A stretch of 64,000 bases of DNA from Allolobophora icterica (Eukaryota > Annelida > Clitellata > Crassiclitellata > Lumbricidae): the NCBI GenBank assembly GCA_963556255.1, contig OY744606.1, forward strand, positions 6,785,373 to 6,849,372, written 5' to 3'. This document shows, piece after piece, positions 46,590 to 57,460 of the stretch. The notes beneath the pieces are model-generated. The model was not told the DNA's origin. It searched no databases and saw only the letters and a list, made by a program, of their open reading frames with translations. A program made the position numbers and the translations under genes. Each line of letters begins with the position of its first letter. Position 1 is the first letter of the stretch.

Positions 46590-47265
46590 ATCTTTATTTA
46601 ATTCTTCTAAATTATATATACTGATAATATTAATAATGAGGATGATGCTGATAACAGCAGCAGCAGCAGCAACAACAACAACAACAATAGTCAACAATGA
46701 TCGTCAACATCAACATAATCAGCTCCTGCTTTCGACAGCCATTGGTAAGAATTAAAAAATGATCTACATTCTTAAGGCATTTTGCAGATGTAGTCATGTT
46801 TAAAGCAGTTTTTATGCCTTCATTTGTCTTTACCGAACTGCTTGCTCTGTTCGAAAGAGTTGTTCTTTTTTTAAATGAATGTCTTATTTCCTCAATTCTA
46901 ATTGCTACTGTAAAGGATTTTTCCAGTCGTTGTTTCGCATTTTCACGCGTTCTGATCCCAAAAGGAAAATCGGTAATGTCATTACCTATTATAATTTATT
47001 ATTGCATTCGTATGATTATGATTGTTTCATTTCTTCATTATTGATTAATTTGTAGAACTTAGATTAATTAAATTCTGTAATTGAAACTTGTATTCGTTGC
47101 TCTAGCGCAAAATAAAGACCAGACGGACGCGTTTCACGGTTGTCTAAATCTCACCCTTTTATGCATCAATGTGTAGTGTCTGGAGCGAGCCCTTGTCAGT
47201 TATTATTATTAGTAGTAGCGCGCACCATCATATTGAAATGTGAATCTGAGGCGCGGATAGTCAGT
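46590..47265. other. Unassigned spacer
   Basis: Includes short (CAG/CAA)n near 46660-46690. The open frame at 46796-47044 has no recognised domain. Confidence 0.25.
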
Positions 47266-47540
47266 CGCCGGTGTTGCGATTTCAGATTACCCCCATTTCA
47301 CATTACCCCCCGGTAACTTGAAATCGCGTTCAGATTACCGGGGGGTAATCTGAAATCGATTTCAAGTTACCCCCGGGGGTAACTTGAAATCGATTTCATA
47401 TTACCCCCTACGATTTCAGATTACCCCCTCAAATTAGTGAGGCCCATTTTCGATTATCTTATATAATACTAATAATAATTGCCAATATTTATCGCTGAAC
47501 TCTCATTATCCCCTTATAGCATTATGTAGGCCTACGATAA

Positions 47541-47637
<97 letters not shown>

Positions 47638-48085
47638 CAACTACGTAAAACTCATGAAATGGGGCAGCAGACACGCATAAATAGTACTGTAGTTGTCTGG
47701 CTGGTTGGGTTTACTGGTCAATGCTTGCAATCAGTGCGTCAGCCGTGGGAAACGTTAATATTCTCAGTCATTCGAAACAGCTCGGTGGTATAGTTAGCAT
47801 TTTATCTTATGTCAACATGGCAGGGGTAACTTGAAATCGCGTTCAGATTACTGGGGGTAATCTGAAATCGCGTTCAGGTTACCGGGGGGTAATCTGAAAT
47901 CGCGTTCAGATTACCGGGGGTAATCTGAAATCGATTTCAGATTACCCCCGGGGGTAATGTGAACAGCGCAGGGGTAACTTGAAATCGCGTTCAGGTTACC
48001 CCCGGGGTAGTCTTAAATCGATTTCAGATTACCGGGGGGTAACGTGAAAGAGGGGGTAACCTGAAGTCTTTACACCGGGAGAAGA
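47266..48085. repeat. Element bounded by two GGTAA/GAAATCG palindromic blocks
   Basis: Block 47266-47465 reads inward from CCGGTGTTGCGATTTCAG. Block 47820-48085 reads inward on the other strand from CCGGTGTAAAGACTTCAGG. The two blocks are therefore in inverted orientation with a (TC)n run and ~180 bp between them. A flanking target duplication was not found. Confidence 0.6.
47545..47635. repeat. (TC)n microsatellite
   Basis: About 45 uninterrupted TC dinucleotides. Confidence 0.96.
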
Positions 48086-48149
48086 TGCAGTTAGACATCC
48101 AGGTGTTTGAAAGCCAAGGAGAAATAGCGAGTTTTGAGCCGCTCTTTGA

Positions 48150-48945
48150 AGGTACACTGTAAAAACGGTTTCTGTAAATTTACAGTAGAAAGTACTGGCA
48201 GCAGTGTTGCCAGTACTTTCTACTGTAAATTTACAGATTTTCTGTAAAACCTTTACTGACTTTTTCTGTAAAATTTACAGATTTTCTGTAAAAGCTTTAC
48301 CGACTTTTTCTGTAAAATTTACAGATTTTCTGTAATACATTAGACTTTTTCTGTAAAATATATTCTGTAAAAGCTTTACCTACTTTTTCTGTAAAATTTA
48401 CAGATTTTCTGTAAAACATTACAGAGTTTTTCTGTGAAATCTACAGCTTTTCTGTAAAAACTTTACAGACTTTCTCTGTAAAATTTACAGATTTACTGTA
48501 GAAACTTTACTGACTTTCTCTGTAAAATTTACAGATTTTCTGTAAAAATTTTACTTACTTTCTGTGTAAAATTCACAGATTTTCTGTAGAAACTTTACTG
48601 ACTTTCTCTGTAAAATTTACAGATTTTCTGGAGAAACTTTACATACCTTATTCTGTAAATTTTACTGAATCTCTGTAAAATAACTACTTGGGTTTTCTGT
48701 AAATTTTACAGAATTTCTGTATAATTGCTACAGACTTTTTCTGTATATTTACGTGTATTGGATGTAACTTCTGTAATAACTAGCCTGCAAATATACAGGT
48801 TTCTCTGTACATTTACAGCATTGCAGTAAAAAAAACTGTCATTTAAAAAGTTCTCTGTAAGGTAACTACGGGCTTTTTGTGGCCGAACAGCCATTGTTGT
48901 GCACATACAGGGGCTGCTGTGGTTAGGTCCTGTCATTTTCATTAG
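48150..48945 (-). repeat. TGTAAATTTACAG tandem array (copy 2)
   Basis: Reverse complement of the 39540-40150 array including its CCTAACCACAGCAGC leader (48910-48935), but longer. It ends in a perfect 30-bp hairpin (48171-48200 with 48208-48237, loop GCAGTGT). Confidence 0.9.
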
Positions 48946-49421
48946 ATGCGTACAATCTTTTTATGGTCGTAAACCATTAAGAAAAAGAAGATTATATAAG
49001 GCTGAACATTGATCACATGAAGAAAGTCCCTTAACCAAGCCCGGAGGCAACCATGGAATGGCAATGATCCATTAAGAAAAAGATCATATATATATACTAT
49101 ATATATATTTATTTATATATATGGCTAAACATTGAACAAAGTCAGGTCATTCACCTTGTGTAAAAACAATCACAATTTTACTAATTTAATAACCTAGTGA
49201 TTTGATAACATTGATTTGAGAGAGATCACGGTGATGATCAGTAACAACAGTGCATAAAGACAAATAAACAAAGACAGTTGTTACGAGTTTTTACACATAC
49301 ATTTTTAGGAATTATAATATTTCAGTTTCTACGATCAATAGATTACGTTGACATTTTCAATAACCGTAGTTATTGAAAAAACAATATAAAAAGTCACATC
49401 CTCAGCATTTTAACCACTGGA

Positions 49422-49563
49422 CTACAATTCCCATTGATTGGTAAAATCGCGTAGAGCTTTGGTGAGAGACAGGATCTTTGGATGAATGGTAGGCCTATGT
49501 ATCTTCTGTCCTTGATGTCTTGCTGCCTTCGTTCCTCGTTGCGGATTGATACCGCAGAATGAC
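49422..49563 (-). CDS. SAMD3-like gene, last exon
   Basis: The exon follows a TTTTGTTGTCAG acceptor. It starts by completing an Arg codon and reads SFCGINPQRG, then PKILSLTKALRDF, and stops at TAG (49422-49424). The family's usual C-terminus (FFxINPExGTK, then NPRVLTLIxDL) is well matched. Decayed copies of this exon are at 35940 and 38684 on the plus strand. Confidence 0.75.
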
Positions 49564-49599
49564 CTGACAACAAAAGTCAAAGTTTGATTAACAGTATAA

Positions 49600-49895
49600 T
49601 TAAGAACAACGAGGTGCACAGTGCAGTGGTAAGCATACTGAACTGTAAACCGAGAGAGAGATCAGGAGTTAAAATCCATGCCAGGGCAGAAATTTCCTTA
49701 CAAATTTCAGTTTCACAGTGCACCCTAGTCAACTCAGGTAGAGTGCACCTTGACTGCAAACACTCGAAGTGAAGAGTAAGAAGACTGGCCGCCCGCCATC
49801 ATGTGCCGAGGCTAAAAAACTGTATCCATGGATTACCCAAGGTAGCGTTAAGGGACTGCTCCTCTCCTTCTCAGAACAGTGAACTTAATTCTTAA
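49600..49895 (+). mobile_element. tRNA-derived SINE (family B), intronic
   Basis: The head has GCAGTGGTAAGCATACTGAAC and GGAGTTAAAATCC. The body has ATGTGCCGAGGCTAAAAAAC and GTTAAGGGACTGCTCC. It lies in the last intron of the SAMD3-like gene, antisense to it. Confidence 0.65.
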
Positions 49896-50167
49896 CAGCT
49901 CGGATATTTATTATATAACAAATAAGAAACATGTACCACACACCAAAGAGAAACAGCAAGCCTAGGAAAATATGGTAGCATCAGAGAGTGAACTCCTGCA
50001 AGTATAAAAGCCATCTAGAATATTTACTTGTCTGTTCTGCATTTCAACAAATATAAGACATGCTTTCTGTCATGGTCTTCAGCGTCTAAAGCAGTCTGCA
50101 TGGCACAGCCACAAATGTGTCAAGACAAGCACAAATTTGCAAGCAATATAATCAAATTGGAAATCAC

Positions 50168-50336
50168 CTTTGAATAAACTCCAGTGTAATTGATGCACCA
50201 TCTGGGTAGTGCAGGTTAAGAACGTGGAAGACTCCAAATAGCATTGCCACTGCAGTTAATGGATCGGTGATGTTATCACATACCACAACTCTGTTAATGC
50301 AGAGGCAAAACCTTGACCCGGTCATTGCAGATGTTC
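50168..50336 (-). CDS. SAMD3-like gene, exon with HYP...LEFIQR
   Basis: 169 bp between a TTTTATTCAG acceptor and a CAAAG/GTGATT donor. It reads SRFCLCINRVVV, then AMLFGVFHVLNLHYPDG and LEFIQR, aligning with the conserved hydrophobic C-terminal part of the family. Phase 1 in, phase 2 out, compatible with both neighbours. Confidence 0.78.
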
Positions 50337-50479
50337 CTGAATAAAACAAAATTCAAGACTGAGAAAAAATTATTTTAGAATTTTAGCAAAAATTAATAGT
50401 AATTTTTTTAAGCTTTCACCACTTTGAATCTTGCCCCATAATGTATTCTTGTCGGTCATATAAATGCCATCGTTTGAAA

Positions 50480-50790
50480 GATAATAACAGATGAAAAATA
50501 ATAACAGATCTAACCAGCCAAGGTACCTTCGCGAACTCTTCGCCATCCATCCACCTCAGTCAACTCATTCATCCTCTTGTCTCTCTCTCTCTCTCCCGTC
50601 CCCCAGTCACTACTCGCCTCAAGTTGTCAAACCCATCCATACACCACACTGTACCTCAACTCTGGAACGAATATCCCTGAATTCCGCATATTCTCAATTC
50701 CTCCATCAATACCACCACTCACTCACCGTCATCTGTCCCAGGCTACACAACTCATCGCCCCACTGTTCAAATACGATAATCCGTATTGTT
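50480..50790 (+). mobile_element. LINE 3' fragment, intronic
   Basis: Plus-strand frames read QPRYLRELFAIHPPQST, followed in another register by PEFRIFSIPPS, the pre-C-terminal region of a CR1/L2-like ORF2. A frameshift lies inside. It is antisense in the third intron of the SAMD3-like gene. Confidence 0.58.
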
Positions 50791-50958
50791 AGGAACAGTA
50801 GTATCAAGTATTGTTTAATAGGAACATCTGTCACATACAAACACAACCTTGCACAGTAATTTTTATAAACAATTGCTATGATCAAAATAGGAGTATATGA
50901 TACGTGCTCCAACTTGTTTGCTAATACAGCTACATGAAACAATAAAACAGAAACACAC

Positions 50959-51022
50959 CAAACACTATCAAACATGGTGTAGCCGGAAGTTCGTCTATTT
51001 CGTCATGCACAATTGCAGCCAC
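50959..51022 (-). CDS. SAMD3-like gene, 64-bp exon
   Basis: Acceptor TTTCAACAG, donor TTTG/GTGTGT. It encodes VAAIVHDEIDELPATPCLIV, then F and the first base of a Gly codon. The LPxTPCIVV-type segment is the family hallmark just before the preceding-listed exon. A stop-containing relative lies at 27412-27485. Confidence 0.75.
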
Positions 51023-51499
51023 CTGTTGAAACACAATTCAAAACAAATCGTAATATCCAATTGTCAAAGCTAATATATTAGGCACAATTACATCATATTA
51101 TACAACAAGTCATATTTCCTAGAAAAGCAGTCAATCATTCAATCAATCAATCAATATTGCAACCAATAACAAAACGTGTCACAAAAGTGATCAAATTCCC
51201 GTTAGGAATGGCACCTGAGTAGCTATAGTTAACGCTCTAAAATAATGGCGGACATTGTAACCTCATGTCGCAGTAGATTGTTCAGGTTATATTTCAAAAT
51301 TATAGCATTTGTATTAGACCGAGACGAGGTTTGTCCTTAAGTCTCATTCATAATTATTCTTAACTATAAAAACTCATAGGCACGTGTGCTTCGATATTGA
51401 TATAGTAAGATGGTAGAGTGCTTATGGTATTAATGCGGAGAGCTAGTTTAGAATTCGAAGATATTTACAGAAAGACGGGTTTCTGATGACAGTGTTTTC

Positions 51500-51790
51500 C
51501 ATATCATAGGTCCATAGGATTTAATGCTAAATTCGCATATATTAGTGAGAGGCAGCCATGGGTATTAAGTGTTATTGACTTCAGTTTTAGCCTTGGAATA
51601 CAAATGGGATGGCCAGACCTCTCTCTTGCCACCCCATCTTCCTGCTGACAGTTTATGGTCAGTGTACTCATTATAAGGGTGTGGGATACGAGTGCAAATG
51701 GAGGAGAAACCTCGAACAAGTTTATGTCCTGGGGTTATTTAATTGAACCACTGACCTCTCAGTTGACAGCCCAGCACACAAACCACTAGA
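51500..51790 (-). mobile_element. tRNA-derived SINE (family B), intronic
   Basis: Reverse-oriented family-B copy. The plus strand shows GAGGCAGCCATGGGTATTAAG and, at the head, CTGACCTCTCAGTTGACAGCC. Same orientation as the host gene. Confidence 0.6.
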
Positions 51791-51957
51791 CAAACATGCA
51801 ATCCTGATGCGACATTTTCACTTTTCCGTAATCCATTGTAAATCAATCCAATTTCATACAGCGACACTTTTTATCAACAGTTATGTAGCTTTAACATGCA
51901 TTTACAAATGCCATGCAACTCCATGCTTAATTTCAAAACCTGAACAGGCATACTTAC

Positions 51958-52898
51958 ATCTTTTACAAAAATGAGCGAGTCTTCCTTCTCACTAAAGTGT
52001 GTCAGAAGGAGCAGTATCACACCTAGAAAGTAAGGCGTTTCATTTTTCATTTCATCTTTGGCTTCGTCCACACGCTGGCACATGTTGGCACACTTTTTAT
52101 TTGATCTGAAGTATTTCAACAGAGCTGGCGCATTCTGGTTGTAAGCAACCTCCATGACTATTTCCAGATTGACTTCGGTCAATAGATTGACATGTTCGAA
52201 GATGCCGATTTTCGAAAACAAAAAGGTCAGTTTTCTTTTAACAAGTTGGATATCCAGGCCTCGGTTAATATCCAAACGTTGTAAGCAGTAAGTCTGCTGC
52301 ATCATTTCAACCACCATTTTCTTGTCGGTATTTAATGAAAGTGCTAACGTCTTTAGCATGTTTTGCTTCTCCTTCAGAGTCTCATCGTCTGGTACTAATG
52401 GCTGCCAGCTGACACATCCATACCGGTCACGCAGGCACGGTTTTTTGGGACCCGTTGATGACGCTGATGATGATGATGACTCTTCTGGTTCAACCAACCT
52501 CTTTTCGCAGAGTTCTTTCCGCGGTTCAAGTTGTTTAATCTTTCCTCCAATTGCAGAAAAAGGGAATCATATCCAGTCCCAATGACATCCTCACCTATTT
52601 TATCACGAAAAGAATCTGGATACTCGATGACTATCTTTTTCCGCAATAAGTCTGAGTTGGCGACGACCAGGATTCGTATTCACAACGTGGATGTCTGCAC
52701 ATACAATGCGCACCATTTCTCGGCGCAAGCTTGGAATTGGTGGTAGCTTATCTGTCAACGCCGTCAATAAAACAGATGGCATCTTATGCCAAGGCAGTTG
52801 AAAGTCAACCAGCAGGCGACCACTTGGAGACGCCAGACCTGAGCTCGAGGGAACTTCCATACTGTTCCTCTGGACTGATCCCGACATCACTGGCATCC
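51958..52898 (-). CDS. SAMD3-like gene, large central exon with two frameshifts
   Basis: The proposed acceptor ends TTAG (52899-52902) and keeps phase with the SAM exon. The donor is GAT/GTAAGTATG, near-consensus. The first part has LRREMVRIVCADI and NPGRRQLRLIAEK. After a one-base gain in an A-run (about 52630) the next register reads YPDSFRDKIGEDVIGTGYDS and LEERLNNLNRGK. After a second shift (about 52530) the original register resumes with a Ser-rich linker, LRDRYGCVSWQP, and an LQRLDINRGLDIQ...LLTEVNLE region. All three pieces are in the family's order. The ~30 codons between the shifts cannot be read in the outer register because of a stop at 52603. Confidence 0.72.
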
Positions 52899-53184
52899 CT
52901 AACATTCCCAAAAAATTTGTTTAAAGAAATTATGTGCAGAGTGATAATTGAATCATATATGTTCAGTTATAGTTTCCTTCAGTAGTGGTTATCACTCGCA
53001 CTTTTTCTCTCATAAAGGTCAAGTATATAAGAACAGCAACTAGCCACTCAACAGCAACGTGTGCATGAAAGCCAGCTACAAGGCTGCACAAGAATTATAT
53101 AGAATGACCCACTTTTAAGAAGAAACAGCATTATCCAATTCGTTACAACACTTGTTTTGCAACAAAAGTAATGGCTTGAGCCTC

Positions 53185-53760
53185 CTCTGAAACAGTTACT
53201 GTGTAGGGACCTTGAGCAAGTCCTTCACTCACGATTGCTCTGTGCCATCAAATGATGCTTTCACTCACAATTGCTCAACACCATCGATTGATGCTTGGTG
53301 CTTGACAGCGGTGCCTAATAAATATTCAGTAATAATAATTGTAGCAACTTGTGCAATTGTAGTGTAATTAGTAACTTCTACTGTGCCGGTATCACACCAA
53401 AACCAAGCCGGTCAATATCCAGATCAGTCCGTAAGACAGAAAGGCAGCATATGGCGGAGAAGCAATTTGAAAAAGCTAGCAAGTATATCATTTATTGAAC
53501 CAACTGCTAACCACACTTTAAGGGTGAGGTAAGTTTCAAGTTAAAAACGAAATGACACAAGGGAGAGAGAGCAGAGAGCAAAGACACATGGAAAGAGTTC
53601 CAAAAAGTAGGTCCAGCAAACTAAATTGTGGTTATAACCTATCCTGATACAGTCACTGTGTAGGGCCTTGAGCAAGTCCTGCACCCACGATTGTTCTGTG
53701 CTATCGAATGATGCTTTATCATTAGACTGTGGTACTTAATAAATGAACAATGATGTGAAT
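53185..53760 (+). mobile_element. Two SINE family C body fragments
   Basis: 53185-53345 and 53640-53760 both contain GTGTAGGG.CCTTGAGCAAGTCC and the following CACAATTGCTC/CACGATTG region of the family expanded at 36061-37390. They sit inside the first listed intron of the SAMD3-like gene. Confidence 0.55.
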
Positions 53761-53763
53761 TAC

Positions 53764-53965
53764 GTTTCTCGGTCTTTGCCCAAGAAACCAGAAGCCTCCT
53801 CGCTTGTATCGGTTTCAGTGGTGGTACAAGATCAAGCCGTTCAACAAGATGTAGGTCATCCAACGTCTCCACACCAAGATCAGCAAACTTAGCAAGAATA
53901 GTGCTGATGGTATCGGAAGGAAGGTTCGGCAGAATCGACGTGATGTTCGACGAACACACCATAGG
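53764..53965 (-). CDS. SAMD3-like gene, SAM-like exon
   Basis: It encodes a SAM-type helical segment: ILPNLPSDTISTILAKFADL, GVETLDDLHLVERLDLVPPL, KPIQARRLLVSWA. The donor is GAAAC/GTAATT and the next exon completes the Arg codon. The 5' border is not clear. The frame runs upstream into a LINE that ends at about 53990, so the exon may start at a local ATG (53960) or after a cryptic acceptor. Confidence 0.65.
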
Positions 53966-53989
53966 AAGTGAGTTTGAGCCACGAAGAGA

Positions 53990-55035
53990 GTCAATTCCAT
54001 TCCTTGGGGGCAGAGGCATGGAATGCATTCAAGCACAAAACGGTTCTGCATCGTGGCTCAGCTAAAAGACCCGTACTTGACGATCGCAGGCAACGAGGAG
54101 GGGTGTAAGGAGTTAGTAATGATTGAAGGTAGGGAGGTGTGCTGGTGCTGAGGGCTTTGTATGCATAGGTCAAACAGGCCAATTTACATTTTATTCTAAA
54201 CCCAGCAGGAGGCCAATGCAGTCAACGGAGTAGGACTCAGGCGCTTGCTCGTATTGGAACACGCAGCACTACGCAAGTTAAGGAGTTTTGGACGCGTTGC
54301 AGCCAGCTGAGTTCAAAATCTGAAACCCACAAAAGCTGAACAAGTGAACAGGCTATGGCTTGCGGCATATTCTTAGTCAGAGCCATAGTGTGATAGAAAC
54401 AAGATTTACAAAGGTTTCTTTTGTGTGTCCGAATGTGAGCCTGCTGTCCAGGGTTACCCAAGTTTATTCGACAGTATCTGATAGTGGCACAGCAGTGCAT
54501 GCGAGGTCGATGCTATAGAAAGTGAAGAGAGAACGCAGGCATTGGCTTGAACCGAGCAAAATTGCCTCACACTTGTCTGGGTTTATGGTCAAACCATTGA
54601 AACAGAACCATCTGTACAAAGTTGAGAGGCACTCCTAAAGTTTTTGTTTACCAGACTGACTCATCCGCGTACTGTTGTAGTTTGACTAGACTGATTGAAG
54701 AAATAAAGACTAATATTTTAAAGGGTCAAGGACATATCTCTGTGGCACTCCAGCAGTGCAAACAACGGTCTCAGACCGAGCGGTACCGATGCCAACCTGC
54801 TTATTCCTATCAGCCAGGTATTAAGCTAACCAGTTTAAGGCAGTTCCAGAGACACCAAAGCTTTGGTAGAGTCTTGGAAGGAGTAGCTGGTGGTCTACGG
54901 TGTCGAAGGCTGCACTGAAATGAAGGCATAGTGAGAGACGGGCTTTTCCATTGTCAATAGACGGGAATATGTTATCCAGTGTAGGAGCAAGAGCAGTTTA
55001 AGTGGAATAGCCTTCGCGGTAAGCAGTTCCGCGAG
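53990..55035 (-). mobile_element. LINE reverse transcriptase, dead copy
   Basis: Minus-strand frames give successive RT landmarks: AYREGYST near 55020, SAAFDTVDHQLLLPRL (RT motif with catalytic Asp) near 54905, a GVPQRYVLDP motif near 54730, QQYADESVW near 54665 (the catalytic YADD box reads YADE), NGLTINPDKCEAILLGSS near 54560, and YKALSTSTPPYLQSL near 54130. In-frame stops and register changes are present. Best match in style is CR1/L2/Jockey. No 5' part or endonuclease. Confidence 0.82.
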
Positions 55036-55049
55036 TTGCAGAGCGCTAG

Positions 55050-55340
55050 GCTACAGTGGTGCCTCTTGTAGCAGTGTCAGAGCCCTAGGTGCCACCGCCT
55101 TTGTGTCTAGGGGCCGCAATGTGCGAGTTCGGGAAACTTCGACTGATTTGGCTGACGAGCGTTCGATGAGGTTGTTTCAGTACCCCGTCCAGTTGTTGAA
55201 TCGATTATCTAAATTTGAAGTTATTTGAAGTTTAATTAGATCAATTGGAAAATCAATTTTATGGTCACTTGTTCGAAACTCATCGAGCGCTATGAAATCC
55301 CCGCCTAGGCAGCTCCCTTCCTGCTATCACAGGTAACCTA
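55050..55340 (+). repeat. Dispersed repeat, unclassified (copy 2)
   Basis: Shares ordered words with 3120-3840 (GGGGCCGCAATGTGC, TTCGAAACTCATCGAGCG, TTCCTGCTAT). Confidence 0.4.
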
Positions 55341-55344
55341 ACCT

Positions 55345-56260
55345 GCAGTGATCGTGAGTAACTTGATACCCTGCAGTTAACTTTAGAAATTTTGATTTTA
55401 CGATTACGATACGGATTAGGAACTGCATCTGCCAGGGTCGATACGTTAAAACTAAATTTCGTTGGAAATAAAACGGTCCTGAACATTTCTGCTCGGATCG
55501 CCTTCGTGAATATAATTGACGGAGGCGGAAGTGACATAAAACGAAAAGAATTTGGAGCAAAGAGTTAGTCTGGCATTAGATTATTAACTGATTTGTAAGT
55601 TATCAAGCACAGTTTGTAGGTAATCCGCTCAGGAACACGATTACGATTGCGATTACGATTACGAAAACGCTGACGCAGTACCTCAAAAAGCGTTCTCTCG
55701 GGGTTAGCCAATATGATGTCAAATGCCACTTGTAACTACAGTATCACACCAGCAAAGCAATGCGCAGTAAACTAGAAGACGTGTCACCAATGGGGCGGGG
55801 GCACGCACACTCGCGGGCTAACCAACGGCTTCCCATCGACACTCTTGACTGATAGCATGGATGTTCAAAGTCTCTGGACCACGCTGCGTCGATAGAGTGG
55901 AGCGACGGCAGGAGACAGCGTTCGCAGGACACGATAACGCTTCCGTCTAGTACAGCCCCTCTCCCGTACAAAATGACGTTCGTCCGGATAATTCTTCGAG
56001 GTGCCAGGTGTGGGTCGAAGGGGCATTCGTCGCGTGTCGGACAATAGATTGAAGCGCATCCAGGTACTAACGGTAGAAGTCACTCCACTGACCCGTGTCG
56101 GTCGTCCTCAGCCGAAACGAAAACACCCGGCTAAAGGCGACGTACACAAGACTATACCACGCATACCACACATCAGGAGGATGGGCCTGACGCAATCACT
56201 TAGCCCAAGGCAACTTTCAAACAGGATCCCTTCTAAGCGAACAAAATCCTTGGTAGAAAC
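55345..56260. other. Unassigned region, relatively GC-rich
   Basis: Open frames of 75-180 codons occur on both strands (56001-56543 plus, 55744-55971 and 55280-55537 minus). The longest runs into a LINE in antisense and none has a recognisable domain. No gene call. Confidence 0.3.
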
Positions 56261-56264
56261 GACG

Positions 56265-56790
56265 AACAATCAATCCATGAATCAGAATTTATATAGCGCC
56301 TCTTCAAGATTCCTACTCAGAGGCGCTCCCGACCCAGAGCAAGCGGTAGAAAGTAGTCTTAAGCAGCAAATGAAACTGAAAGCAGGTGACATCAGGGAGG
56401 TGGCGCATTGCCAAAAGGAGCCCGTTACATGTTGTCGAACCAACTACAGTGCGGGCAAATGGGACTGTGAAGTCGCCATGAGCAGAAGAGCGCACGACGT
56501 CCATGGCAGTGCTACAGCACACAGAGCAGCAAAGTTCTCGTAGTCGTAGGTAAGAGGATGCCGAACCCGAGAGGCATCTCCGCACCAAGGACGCAACCCT
56601 GAAGAAGATGCGCTGCGGGAAGGGGAGCCAGTGCAGAACCTCCTGCATATATTGGGATAACCTATCAGTTCTGGCAAAGCACTAATGAGTCGGACCGCCG
56701 CCCGGTGGACCAACTGAAGCCGCTCAATCTGGACCCGCGGGAGACCAGCGAAAATAGAAGAGCTGTAGTCTAAGATCCTGTATACGCAAA
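56265..56790 (-). mobile_element. LINE 3' fragment
   Basis: The minus frame has VQIERLQLVHRAAVRLISALP followed in another register by LHWLPFPQRIFF, the region after the RT core. The 3' end has GAGGCGCTATATAAATTCTG as in 38010-38295. The copy is broken by frameshifts. Confidence 0.7.
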
Positions 56791-57119
56791 CCTAAAGCCA
56801 GTTAACTCCAACATGTTTGACATTACTTAGCAAATTCGCATTTAGACAAAATGACGCAGACGTCGATCAGCGACCGAGATATCCGATAAATTGCCCAGGA
56901 AACAGGTGTGTCAGATTAGATCAGCACATAATCTTTAAAACAAAACATATTTTGGTTTTACTGAGAAACCACATTTGGATTACTGAAAGGTCGGAAATGG
57001 AAGAAAATCCTGCCGCGTACTTTCCAGCTTACGACCATAGCAAATTCTGATGATTGGCGACAGAAGCATGCATGTGCGCGCAACAACTACTCCAAGTTCT
57101 GAACATAGTTTCTTCTCAC

Positions 57120-57460
57120 CAGTATTGAACCCGGAACCTTTCGATTACGGACCCAGTGAACCAACCTTGAGGCACATTTATACAAGATCCGAATTAATAA
57201 TGGCAGTGCTCTGTACCAAAAATTGTGTTTTAGAAAATTTCTGATAAAGACTCCAGCTGAACGTTACTCGCGATATGCTAAAAGCATATGACAAGGTTTT
57301 GCCGTTTCTCATGCTTTTGGCACAGAATATTGTTTTACAGTACGTATACAAATGTCATGCCAAAAAGGTTTAGACTCGCTACATACTCAAAGAACTCTCT
57401 ATAATGAATGACATTCAACACTTTAACGACGAGATTGTACTAAAAGCGACTGGGAAACCA
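57120..57460 (+). repeat. Dispersed repeat, single-unit copy
   Basis: The flank CCTTTCGATTACGGACCCAG and words AGACTCGCTACAT correspond to 18540-18965, where the unit is tripled. Confidence 0.42.

Larger units (their letters stand above)
49422..53990 (-). pseudogene. SAMD3-like spliced gene (possible pseudogene)
   Basis: Five exons on the minus strand read in the order of a family of uncharacterised SAM-domain proteins common in fish and invertebrates: SAM-like exon, large central exon, then three short C-terminal exons. All recognised introns are GT-AG and the phases match. The central exon carries two one-base frameshifts that cancel, about 90 bp apart, both next to A-runs. Either this copy is dying or the assembly has two homopolymer errors. 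Introns contain SINEs (49600-49895, 51500-51790, 53185-53760) and a LINE (50480-50780). Molecular function of the family is unknown to me. A SAM domain suggests protein or RNA interaction. Confidence 0.7.

Noticed and set aside
50491..50859. 122-codon plus frame as a gene
   Set aside because: It contains LINE C-terminal words with a frameshift and sits in an intron of the SAMD3-like gene.
56001..56543. 180-codon plus frame
   Set aside because: Its second half is antisense to LINE sequence and the first half has no domain. Most likely chance in GC-richer DNA.
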